DNA of 5,550 bases, taken from the NCBI GenBank assembly GCA_016763045.1, contig JAESUN010000055.1:1-5550 (forward strand), given 5' to 3'. Shown here piece by piece: positions 1 to 5,550 of this stretch (position 1 is its first letter; each line of letters opens with the position of its first letter). The translations under genes were made by a program, and so were the position numbers. The notes beneath the pieces are model-generated. The model was not told the origin of the DNA, made no database searches, and saw nothing but the letters and a program-made list of their open reading frames with translations. The stretch comes from Opitutaceae bacterium. Its GTDB lineage: Bacteria > Verrucomicrobiota > Verrucomicrobiia > Opitutales > Opitutaceae.

Positions 1-348
1 AAGACATTGCGTCAAATATCCAGTGAAGTGAGAGACATCGCAGGACGGGCAAAAGAAAAAAAGCTAAGACCCAACGAGCTCAGTGGCAGCACCTTTACCA
101 TCTCAACATTGGGCATGTTCGGTATTGAAAGCTTCTTTGCCATTATCAACCCACCCAATGCTGCTATCCTTTCAGTTGGTACCATCGTCAAAAAACCCGT
201 CGTGGATACCAATGACGCGATCATCGTCGGTCATCGCATGCGTTTAGGCTTGAGCGGCGACCATCGTGTTGTCGACGGAGCAACAGGCGCTCGTTATCTA
301 GCAGCTTTGAAGGAACTCATCGAAACCCCAGCACTCATGTTGGTTTAA
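1..348 (+). CDS. Dihydrolipoamide acyltransferase (E2) of a 2-oxo acid dehydrogenase complex, C-terminal part; probably pyruvate dehydrogenase E2
   Basis: This is the C-terminal 115 residues of an E2 acyltransferase; the gene begins before the window and the frame is open from base 1. E2 moves the acyl group from the lipoyl arm to coenzyme A in the cytoplasmic dehydrogenase complex, giving acetyl-CoA if the substrate is pyruvate. Seen directly: a catalytic-domain segment reading TISTLGMFGIESFFAIINPP followed by NAAILSVG, then the active-site motif GDHRVVDGA with the catalytic His at 262-264 and Asp at 274-276, and the usual C-terminal ending (LKELIETPALMLV). The GMFG...AIINPP form is typical of pyruvate-type E2, but oxoglutarate or branched-chain E2 cannot be excluded without the N-terminal lipoyl and binding domains. 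The TTG at 7 is an internal Leu codon, not a start. Stop TAA is at 346-348, and a terminator follows. No defect is visible. Confidence 0.95.
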   Translation, partial: KTLRQISSEVRDIAGRAKEKKLRPNELSGSTFTISTLGMFGIESFFAIINPPNAAILSVGTIVKKPVVDTNDAIIVGHRMRLGLSGDHRVVDGATGARYLAALKELIETPALMLV

Positions 349-387
349 TTCAGAACGAATCACTTCCAAAGACTTACGGTATTCATC

Positions 388-420
388 AAAAAGCCGAGGC
401 GCATTTCGTCTCGGTTTTTT
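388..420. terminator. Bidirectional intrinsic terminator between convergent genes
   Basis: An 8-bp stem (CCGAGGCG at 394-401 with CGTCTCGG at 407-414, including one G-U pair) closes a 5-base loop (CATTT). It is followed on the plus strand by six T (415-420) and preceded by five A (388-392), so the minus-strand transcript also ends in a U run after the same hairpin. It lies 39 bases after the E2 stop and 26 bases beyond the mutase stop, so it can end both convergent transcripts. Confidence 0.85.
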
Positions 421-446
421 GTCCCTATCTATCTCTTCTTTAGAGG

Positions 447-2414
447 CTATTCAGCCCGCTCAGCCGCGTCACTTTCGATCGCCTGACAGAGTGCATCCAA
501 TCGCTGCCGTGTCACTTCCTTGATCCCAGATAATTCACTTATCTCCGATACCTTTTCGCGAGCAAATAGGTAAAATTTGATCTTAGGCTCCGTACCACTC
601 CCACGAACCGCATACGAATAGCCATTGGCTAACTCCAAGAAATACAAGTCTTGAGAAGGAATTAATTTCCCATCCGTGTCCTTGATCGTTTCACGACCAT
701 AGTCAGTGAATTTTGTGACATCATTTCCATCAAAGGATTTTGGTGGATTCTCCCGGTAAGAAGCTAATATATTTTTAATTTTCGCCGAACCCGAAGCACC
801 TTCGTAGTAAATCTGCCCCAAACTCTCCAAGTAATAGCCATACTTAAGGTAAATAGAATCGAGATAATTCAACAGAGTCCGGCCTTCTTTCTTCAAGGAA
901 GCCGCAAGCTCACAAAAGGTAAGACAAGCGGAATTTCCATCCTTATCCCGCACAAAATCCGTGGGTAAATAACCATAGCTTTCTTCTCCACCAAAGGCAT
1001 AGAAGGTACTGTATTGCTGCAACAACTCACAGCGTTTACGAAAATCCGTTTGATCGTAATCGAAGCTCAATCCCGTCTCTTCACGGAGTTTCACTTTAAG
1101 CTCTTCTTCATAATCCTGTATCTTTTCACCAATCCACTTAAAACCAGTCAACGTATTAACAACTTTGATACCATGGCCTTCACCAATAGCATCTTGAAGC
1201 GGCGAAGTCACAAACGTTTTAATAAGAGCTACGGACTGACTGCCCTCCTGAGGAATCCAGCCCAATTCCTTGAATTTTGAAATACGATACTCCGCCAAAG
1301 CAGAACCCACCTGATTACCCGTCAGGAGAACCATCTCTCCCTTCGCTGATCGAACAGCCACGCCCATCCGGTCACAATCAGGATCTGTCGCCAGAACAAC
1401 ATCCGCTCCTTCTTTTTCTGCTAAACGAATAGCCAAAGTGAGCGCTTCTGGATTTTCAGGATTCGGAGACTTGACCGTAGGGAACTGTGGATCCGGTTCA
1501 TCCTGCTCTGCCACCGTCAGCAGATTGATCCCCGCTCGCTTCAACATCGGAACCGAAGCGATTCCACCCGTTCCATGAATGGGGGTAAAGACAACCTTCA
1601 AGTCACTCCCCTCAAAAACAGACCCATCGATAACCGTCCCAGCGATGATTTCCAGATACGCCTCGTCCACAGCCTTCGACAACGTCACCACTCCAGAGAT
1701 ATCTTTTTCCAAAAAGGCAGGAACCTCATTCATTGCGACCTTTTCGACCTCTGCAATAATCCCTGTATCATGCGGAGGAACCACCTGGGCTCCATCTTCA
1801 AAATAGGCTTTGAACCCATTATCATGAGGAGGATTATGACTCGCCGTGATAACCACTCCGGCATGCGCTCCTAAATAACGAACGGAAAAACTCAATTGAG
1901 GCGTAGAACGTGGCCCATCATAAATAAAAGCAACCCCTCCGAGTTTCGTCCAAGCAGACGCAGCCAATTCACAAAACTCCCGTGAAAAGTGACGCGCATC
2001 GTGCGCTATCACTAGTTTAGGCAGATCAAACCTCTGCTCCGCTTTCAACCGTGCCTCCGTGTAGCGGAATAATCCGATAATCGCTCTTACCATCGTATAT
2101 TCATTGAGCAAATTACAACCAATGGAAGCATGTTCCGGCGTTCCCGAGGCAGAAAGAGTGCCCGTTTCACTAGCAGTCGCCACAGCACCGATCGTTCGTC
2201 CGCGCATCCCTCCTGTCCCAAAAGCAAGATACTGGTAGAAACGGTCATTTAACTCCGAAAAATATTCTTTCTCAAGAAGGTCTCTAATACTAGTAACCGC
2301 CCAATCAGGAAGAAAACCTCCATTCAACCATTCAGATAGATTTTCAACGGTACTCTTCAAAAGCTTTCCGCTTTCTTCCGCTGCTTCGATTACTGGAATC
2401 AACTCATGAGGCAT
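447..2414 (-). CDS. Phospho-sugar mutase (phosphoglucomutase/phosphomannomutase, alpha-D-phosphohexomutase family)
   Basis: This cytoplasmic enzyme interconverts hexose 1-phosphate and 6-phosphate through a phosphoserine, linking glycolysis to glycogen, nucleotide-sugar and cell-wall synthesis. All four family motifs are present in order: FGTGGMRG near residues 65-72; the phosphoserine loop TASHNP at 190-195 with catalytic Ser192; the metal loop DPDCDR at 344-349; the sugar-specificity loop GGEESYG at 475-481; and the phosphate-binding RGSGTEPK at 604-611. At 655 residues it is longer than the roughly 550-600 usual for the PGM2/PgcA-like branch. The extra length lies mainly in a segment after the first motif (about 77-103) and a charged helical segment (about 434-470) before the sugar loop. 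The ATG at 2412-2414 is the only reasonable start, as the next Met is at residue 108. A GAGGGAG purine run sits about 14 bases upstream, rather far for a Shine-Dalgarno. Glucose versus mannose preference cannot be read from the sequence. Confidence 0.96.
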   Translation of the reverse strand: MPHELIPVIEAAEESGKLLKSTVENLSEWLNGGFLPDWAVTSIRDLLEKEYFSELNDRFYQYLAFGTGGMRGRTIGAVATASETGTLSASGTPEHASIGCNLLNEYTMVRAIIGLFRYTEARLKAEQRFDLPKLVIAHDARHFSREFCELAASAWTKLGGVAFIYDGPRSTPQLSFSVRYLGAHAGVVITASHNPPHDNGFKAYFEDGAQVVPPHDTGIIAEVEKVAMNEVPAFLEKDISGVVTLSKAVDEAYLEIIAGTVIDGSVFEGSDLKVVFTPIHGTGGIASVPMLKRAGINLLTVAEQDEPDPQFPTVKSPNPENPEALTLAIRLAEKEGADVVLATDPDCDRMGVAVRSAKGEMVLLTGNQVGSALAEYRISKFKELGWIPQEGSQSVALIKTFVTSPLQDAIGEGHGIKVVNTLTGFKWIGEKIQDYEEELKVKLREETGLSFDYDQTDFRKRCELLQQYSTFYAFGGEESYGYLPTDFVRDKDGNSACLTFCELAASLKKEGRTLLNYLDSIYLKYGYYLESLGQIYYEGASGSAKIKNILASYRENPPKSFDGNDVTKFTDYGRETIKDTDGKLIPSQDLYFLELANGYSYAVRGSGTEPKIKFYLFAREKVSEISELSGIKEVTRQRLDALCQAIESDAAERAE

Positions 2415-2593
2415 AGATATGACTCAAACTCCCTCTTCCCATTGGATCAAGAATCAAAGTTACCACTCACCATAATCTAACAGCTGTAAAATATCTCTGA
2501 TAATGCGCACATGCCCTTGACTGCCCCAAGGAACCCTTCAGGGTTTTCGCAACAGTTATACCCCTCTTTTTACTTTCTCACCCCAAGCATTCG
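2415..2593. promoter_or_regulatory. Divergent intergenic region with promoters for the mutase (-) and the sulfatase cluster (+)
   Basis: The two genes on either side point away from each other, so promoters for both must lie in these 179 bases or within the gene ends. The central part is AT-rich and holds several -10-like hexamers on the plus strand (CATAAT 2471-2476, TAAAAT 2487-2492, GATAAT 2499-2504), but none has a convincing -35 partner at 16-18 bases, so no promoter is assigned. A short inverted repeat (AACCC 2532-2536, loop TTCA, GGGTT 2541-2545) lies about 50 bases before the sulfatase start and could be an operator or a leader hairpin. It is too weak to be called a terminator. A pyrimidine-rich stretch runs from about 2561 to 2584. 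Confidence 0.5.
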
Positions 2594-3976
2594 ATGAACA
2601 AGCCCAACATTATATTTATCCTCATTGATGATATGGGTTGGAAGGATCTGGGCTGCTACGGTAGCTCTTTTTATGAGACTCCTCATATCGATAAACTGGC
2701 TTCCGAGGGAATGCTTTTCACAGATGCTTATGCGGCTTGCCCCGTTTGTTCTCCCACTCGAGCCAGCATCCTGACAGGCAAGTATCCGGCTCGAGTTGGG
2801 GTCACCCAATTCATCGGCGGCCACACAGTCGGACGCCTCGAGGATGTTCCTTATTTTCACCAACTCCCCATGAGTGAACGCAGTCTAGCGCAGACCCTAA
2901 AGGATCATGGGTATGCGACCTGGCATGTAGGCAAATGGCATCTAGGGAACAGCCCTACCAGCCCAACAGACCATGGGTTCGACATCAATATTGCAGGCTG
3001 TGATTGGGGAATGCCTCAAAATGGCTACTTCAGCCCCTGGAATATCGAAACCCTCGAAAATGGAGAAGACGGTGAGTATTTAACAGATCGCCTGACCGAC
3101 GAATCGATTCGCCTCATAAAAGAAGCAGATGCCGATCAACCCTTCTTTTTAAACCTCTGGCATTACGCCGTCCATACCCCCATTGAATCTCCAGATCCTC
3201 TCATCCAAAAATACGAGAAGAAAGCGGCTCTATTGGGGCTCGATAAAGAAAATCCATTGGAAGAGGGAGAAAACTTTCCCTGCCAACATAAAAAACATCT
3301 TAAAGTCCAACGCCGAAAATTTCAATCCGACCCAGCCTACGCCGCAATGGTCGAGAACCTCGACCAAAACATAGGACGTTTGATGAACGCTCTCGAAGAA
3401 TCCGGCCAAGCCGATAATACCCTTATCATTTTCACCTCCGATAACGGTGGCCTCTCTACTGCAGAAGGTTCTCCGACCAGCAACGCTCCCCTCCATGAAG
3501 GAAAAGGCTGGATGTATGAAGGTGGGACCAGAGAACCCTTGATCATTAAATGGCCCCATAATGTCCCAGCTGGCAGCCGATCCTCGACTCCCTTAACCAG
3601 CACCGACTTTTATCCAACACTACCGGAAGCCGCTGGCATCGACCCGCTACCTCACCAGCATGTTGATGGAAAAAGTTTTATCCCCCTTTTCAACTCAGAA
3701 CCACTCGAGAGAGGCCCACTTTTCTGGCATTATCCTCATTATTCAAATCAAGGAGATACGCCGGGTTGCTCCATTCGCGATGGCGATTGGAAGTTAATTC
3801 ACTTTTTTGAAGACGATCGCCTAGAGCTTTACCATCTGGCAAACGATCTCTCCGAAACCACAAACCTAGCTGAAACCGAGCCGAAAAAAACAAAAGAATT
3901 GAAGCAAAAACTCGACGATTGGAAAATCTCCGTTGGTGCCCTCATCCCGAAAAAAAACGTGAACTACATTCCCTAA
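2594..3976 (+). CDS. Formylglycine-dependent sulfatase, S1 (type I) family, arylsulfatase/GalNAc-sulfatase-like
   Basis: The protein hydrolyses a sulfate ester, probably on a sugar. The core begins almost at the start: PNIIFILIDDMG (4-15) gives the metal ligands D12 and D13. The signature CSPTR at 52-56 holds Cys52, to be oxidised to formylglycine, and Arg56. HVGKWHLG (111-118) supplies K114 and H116, HYAVHTP (190-196) supplies H194, TSDNGG (281-286) supplies the metal ligands D283 and N284, and GKGWMYEGG (303-311) supplies K304. The set is complete. The C-terminal subdomain (about 335-455, with DFYPTL, RDGDWKLI and ELYHL) is the usual one for the family, and 460 residues is a normal length. 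By recall it is closest to SulfAtlas subfamily S1_16-type proteins (4-O-sulfated galactose/GalNAc is the known activity there), but subfamily and substrate are unproven. No signal peptide is present from this ATG and no Shine-Dalgarno precedes it. It is first of three closely spaced plus-strand genes. A separate maturation enzyme is needed and is not in the window. Confidence 0.95.
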   Translation: MNKPNIIFILIDDMGWKDLGCYGSSFYETPHIDKLASEGMLFTDAYAACPVCSPTRASILTGKYPARVGVTQFIGGHTVGRLEDVPYFHQLPMSERSLAQTLKDHGYATWHVGKWHLGNSPTSPTDHGFDINIAGCDWGMPQNGYFSPWNIETLENGEDGEYLTDRLTDESIRLIKEADADQPFFLNLWHYAVHTPIESPDPLIQKYEKKAALLGLDKENPLEEGENFPCQHKKHLKVQRRKFQSDPAYAAMVENLDQNIGRLMNALEESGQADNTLIIFTSDNGGLSTAEGSPTSNAPLHEGKGWMYEGGTREPLIIKWPHNVPAGSRSSTPLTSTDFYPTLPEAAGIDPLPHQHVDGKSFIPLFNSEPLERGPLFWHYPHYSNQGDTPGCSIRDGDWKLIHFFEDDRLELYHLANDLSETTNLAETEPKKTKELKQKLDDWKISVGALIPKKNVNYIP

Positions 3977-4019
3977 AACAAGACATCTTCTTAGCCACTT
4001 TATTTATATTCAACTTGTC

Positions 4020-5039
4020 ATGACCAAACTAAAAATACCCTTAATCCTCCTCTCTCTACTGACAGCGGCAACATCCTGTGTTTCCAGTCCTCCGAAGCAC
4101 GACGCATACATCTGTGCTGCTGTTAATAAAAGCTATGTCATTGGTTCAAAGATAGTGACAACCGGTGGCCTTCGCTTAAGAGATGATGCAGGAGAGTGGC
4201 AACATTTCGGCATCAACGATCACAGTATCGGCGCAGTGTCGTTTGACCCTCGGGACCACAACGTTTTTTATACTGCAGCTCTGAACGGCGCGTTACGCAC
4301 CCTTGATGGAGGTAAGTCTTGGCGCATTATGACCAGTTGGGATATTACCGAACCCAAAGACATCTGCGTCGATCCCCATTCCCCTGATACAGTCTACCTG
4401 GCACATCCCGGTGGCGTCGCGGTTTCACCTGACCAAGGGATGACGTGGCTTCGCAAAGAAAACGGCCTACCTGATCGCGGAAAATATACTCAAACAATTG
4501 AAGTCGATCGCGCTCATCCGGGTCGCGTCTTGGCTGGTTGTGAAATAGGATTCTACTTAACAGAAGATAGCGCAGAATCCTGGCGTCAAGTTCTGGCTAC
4601 CGATGAAACCGTAGACGATATTCAGCAATCACCGCACGACCCAAATCTTTGGATTGCCGTCACACAGAGCGCTGGGGCCTGGATTTCGCATGATGGCGGA
4701 AAAACATGGGAAAACATCGCAGGAGTCCCATCCGCCAACGCACTTTACAATATTGCTTTTGATGCAACAAATCCTCAACGCCTCGCGATCGGCAGTTACA
4801 CCTATGGCGTGTTGACCTCCGAAGACGGCGGCGACACCTGGACAGAGCGAAATGCTGGCCTGCCTGAACTACACCACGTCTGGCGCGTGGGAATAGATCC
4901 CGACACAGGGCGACTCTACGCCAGTGTCTATCAAACCGCTCTCTTTATCTCAGATAATTTCGGCCAAACATGGCAAAATGCCGGGCTCGAAGGTTCGGCT
5001 ATTAACAGTTTTGTCTTTTTGCCCAAAACACAGAAATAA
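4020..5039 (+). CDS. Asp-box (BNR) repeat lipoprotein, predicted seven-bladed beta-propeller
   Basis: The N-terminus is a lipoprotein signal: KLK, a hydrophobic core at about 6-17, and a relaxed lipobox ATSC with Cys20 as the lipidation site. The remaining 319 residues are one repeated unit of 41-45 residues. Six Asp-boxes (S/T-x-D-x-G-x-T-W type) occur at 94-101, 136-143, 181-188, 223-230, 267-274 and 311-318, and a degenerate seventh (LRDDAGEW) at 53-60. Between boxes comes a strand pair of the form (V/I)xxDPxxPxxxYxxxxxxG. Seven units imply a seven-bladed propeller, the fold shared by sortilin-like, Ycf48-like and GH74-type modules. Sialidase hallmarks (an N-terminal RIP/YRIP motif, the arginine triad) are not visible, so an enzymatic role is not claimed; binding of a glycan or a partner protein is as likely. 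It starts 43 bases after the sulfatase stop, with no terminator between and no Shine-Dalgarno, which suggests co-transcription. Start ATG 4020-4022 is well supported by the signal sequence. Confidence 0.9.
   Translation: MTKLKIPLILLSLLTAATSCVSSPPKHDAYICAAVNKSYVIGSKIVTTGGLRLRDDAGEWQHFGINDHSIGAVSFDPRDHNVFYTAALNGALRTLDGGKSWRIMTSWDITEPKDICVDPHSPDTVYLAHPGGVAVSPDQGMTWLRKENGLPDRGKYTQTIEVDRAHPGRVLAGCEIGFYLTEDSAESWRQVLATDETVDDIQQSPHDPNLWIAVTQSAGAWISHDGGKTWENIAGVPSANALYNIAFDATNPQRLAIGSYTYGVLTSEDGGDTWTERNAGLPELHHVWRVGIDPDTGRLYASVYQTALFISDNFGQTWQNAGLEGSAINSFVFLPKTQK
4176..4973 (+). repeat. Seven Asp-box blade repeats (protein-level tandem repeats of 41-45 residues)
   Basis: The span runs from the first, degenerate Asp-box to the last one in the propeller lipoprotein. 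Box-to-box distances are 41, 42, 45, 42, 44 and 44 residues. The boxes read LRDDAGEW, TLDGGKSW, SPDQGMTW, TEDSAESW, SHDGGKTW, SEDGGDTW and SDNFGQTW. The first and third lack the central Gly or the leading Ser and look degenerate. The repeats are diverged at DNA level, so this is an old internal duplication and not a recent unstable tandem array. Confidence 0.85.
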
Positions 5040-5064
5040 GCCACAGCCCTCTTTCCTTTTAGAT

Positions 5065-5550
5065 ATGAAATCACAACTACTTCTAGCTTTATCTCTAGCC
5101 GCTCTTATCTCCATTTCGGCATCAGCGCAGCCCTCCTACGAGGCGCCTCCGCCAGACCTAACCGTGGTGGAAGACGCCTCCCAACGACGGGCGCAGTACA
5201 TGGAACGTGTCGATGAAGTGCTCACATGGCGTGCTGGTCTTGGAACAGAGAACATGGGAATGGCGACGATCTCGGCCAAGCTCATCCTGGGCCAAGATAT
5301 CGATAAATGTTCCGAGCGCGTTATCGAGTTGATGCAAACGCCTGGCACCGGACCCTTCTGGATGTTTCCGGTCGCTGGATTAGCTTTCACTGGACGTGAT
5401 CTTCTCTCACCCGAAGCACAAGCTTCCATCAGAGATGCATGGCGGACCACCTTTCAAATGCGTGGCGATACCGAAAACCATTTCGCGATGTACTACGCCG
5501 CTCTCTACCTCATGTCGGAACTTTATCCGAATGAGCCTGGCGACAGTTGG
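5065..5550 (+). CDS. Secreted protein of unknown family, N-terminal 162 residues (cut by window end)
   Basis: The frame is open from ATG 5065-5067 to the end of the window with no stop, so the gene is partial at its 3' end. The N-terminus is a textbook Sec signal peptide: MKS, a hydrophobic stretch at 5-17, and an ASA cleavage site with predicted cut after Ala21, so the mature protein begins QPSYE. The mature part looks mainly helical and rich in aromatic residues, with RVDEVLTWRAGLGTENMGMA (48-67) and PFWMFPVAG (97-105). The segment GDTENHFAMYYAALYL at 134-149 has an Asn-His pair followed by aromatics. That layout recalls alpha/alpha-toroid polysaccharide-lyase-like proteins, but I do not recognise the family and make no functional call. 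It starts 25 bases after the propeller gene, with no Shine-Dalgarno and no terminator between, so it is probably in the same operon. Codon use looks like that of its neighbours. Confidence 0.88.
   Translation, partial: MKSQLLLALSLAALISISASAQPSYEAPPPDLTVVEDASQRRAQYMERVDEVLTWRAGLGTENMGMATISAKLILGQDIDKCSERVIELMQTPGTGPFWMFPVAGLAFTGRDLLSPEAQASIRDAWRTTFQMRGDTENHFAMYYAALYLMSELYPNEPGDSW

Noticed and set aside
7..348. E2 fragment starting at a TTG at base 7 as a complete small protein
   Set aside because: The frame is open to base 1 and the sequence starts in the middle of a conserved acyltransferase domain, so it is the tail of a longer gene.
1014..1874. Plus-strand frames inside the mutase gene
   Set aside because: They are shadows of the well-supported minus-strand mutase, with no family motifs of their own.
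2570..2863. 97-codon minus-strand frame over the sulfatase start and intergenic region
   Set aside because: It is antisense to the conserved sulfatase N-terminus including the formylglycine site, and shows no protein-family features.
3230..3603. Overlapping minus-strand frames inside the sulfatase gene
   Set aside because: They mirror the sulfatase coding sequence, have no domain or start signal, and the plus-strand protein has a complete catalytic set.
3977..4019. Terminator or separate promoter between sulfatase and propeller genes
   Set aside because: The 43 bases are AT-rich but form no hairpin with a T run, and no paired -35/-10 boxes are visible.
4020..5039. Calling the Asp-box protein a sialidase (neuraminidase)
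   Set aside because: Asp-boxes alone are structural. The arginine triad, RIP motif and Tyr/Glu catalytic pair expected of GH33 are not evident.
5136..5450. 104-codon minus-strand frame opposite the secreted protein
   Set aside because: It has no recognisable domain and low-complexity Arg/Ser-rich composition, and it lies wholly antisense to a frame with a clear signal peptide.
1..5550. CRISPR array, tRNA, insertion sequence or attachment site
   Set aside because: No regularly spaced direct repeats, cloverleaf-like sequence, transposase frame or terminal inverted repeats were seen on either strand.

Overview
The window looks like chromosomal DNA of a free-living, probably marine or gut-associated, glycan-degrading bacterium. 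The best guess is a Verrucomicrobiota member or a relative in the Planctomycetota-Verrucomicrobiota group. This rests on an unusually long phospho-sugar mutase with insertions that I associate with that group, an S1-family sulfatase beside an exported Asp-box propeller lipoprotein, and start codons mostly without a recognisable Shine-Dalgarno sequence. The taxonomic call is inference from recall; no search was run.

Left part (1-446): the window opens inside the last third of a plus-strand gene for the E2 dihydrolipoamide acyltransferase of a 2-oxo acid dehydrogenase complex, most like pyruvate dehydrogenase E2. It ends at a TAA, and a strong hairpin flanked by A and T tracts lies between it and the next gene. 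Because that gene converges on it, the hairpin can serve as a terminator for both.

Middle (447-2593): a minus-strand gene for a 655-residue phosphoglucomutase/phosphomannomutase with all four family motifs intact. It is followed by a 179-base divergent intergenic region that must hold the promoters of both the mutase and the plus-strand cluster.

Right part (2594-5550): three plus-strand genes spaced 43 and 25 bases apart, probably one operon. They are (i) a formylglycine-type sulfatase with a complete catalytic set but no signal peptide at the only usable ATG; (ii) a lipoprotein that reads as a seven-bladed beta-propeller built on seven regularly spaced Asp-boxes; (iii) the first 162 residues of a secreted protein of unknown family with a clear Sec signal peptide, cut by the window edge. 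A reasonable working idea is a small locus for handling a sulfated glycan, with desulfation by the sulfatase and surface or periplasmic binding or cleavage by the two exported proteins. That function is inferred from context.

The E2 and mutase genes are ordinary central metabolism. The part worth a second look is the three-gene cluster: the missing export signal on the sulfatase, the propeller without sialidase residues, and the unrecognised secreted protein. No RNA genes, CRISPR arrays, insertion sequences or integration sites were seen.
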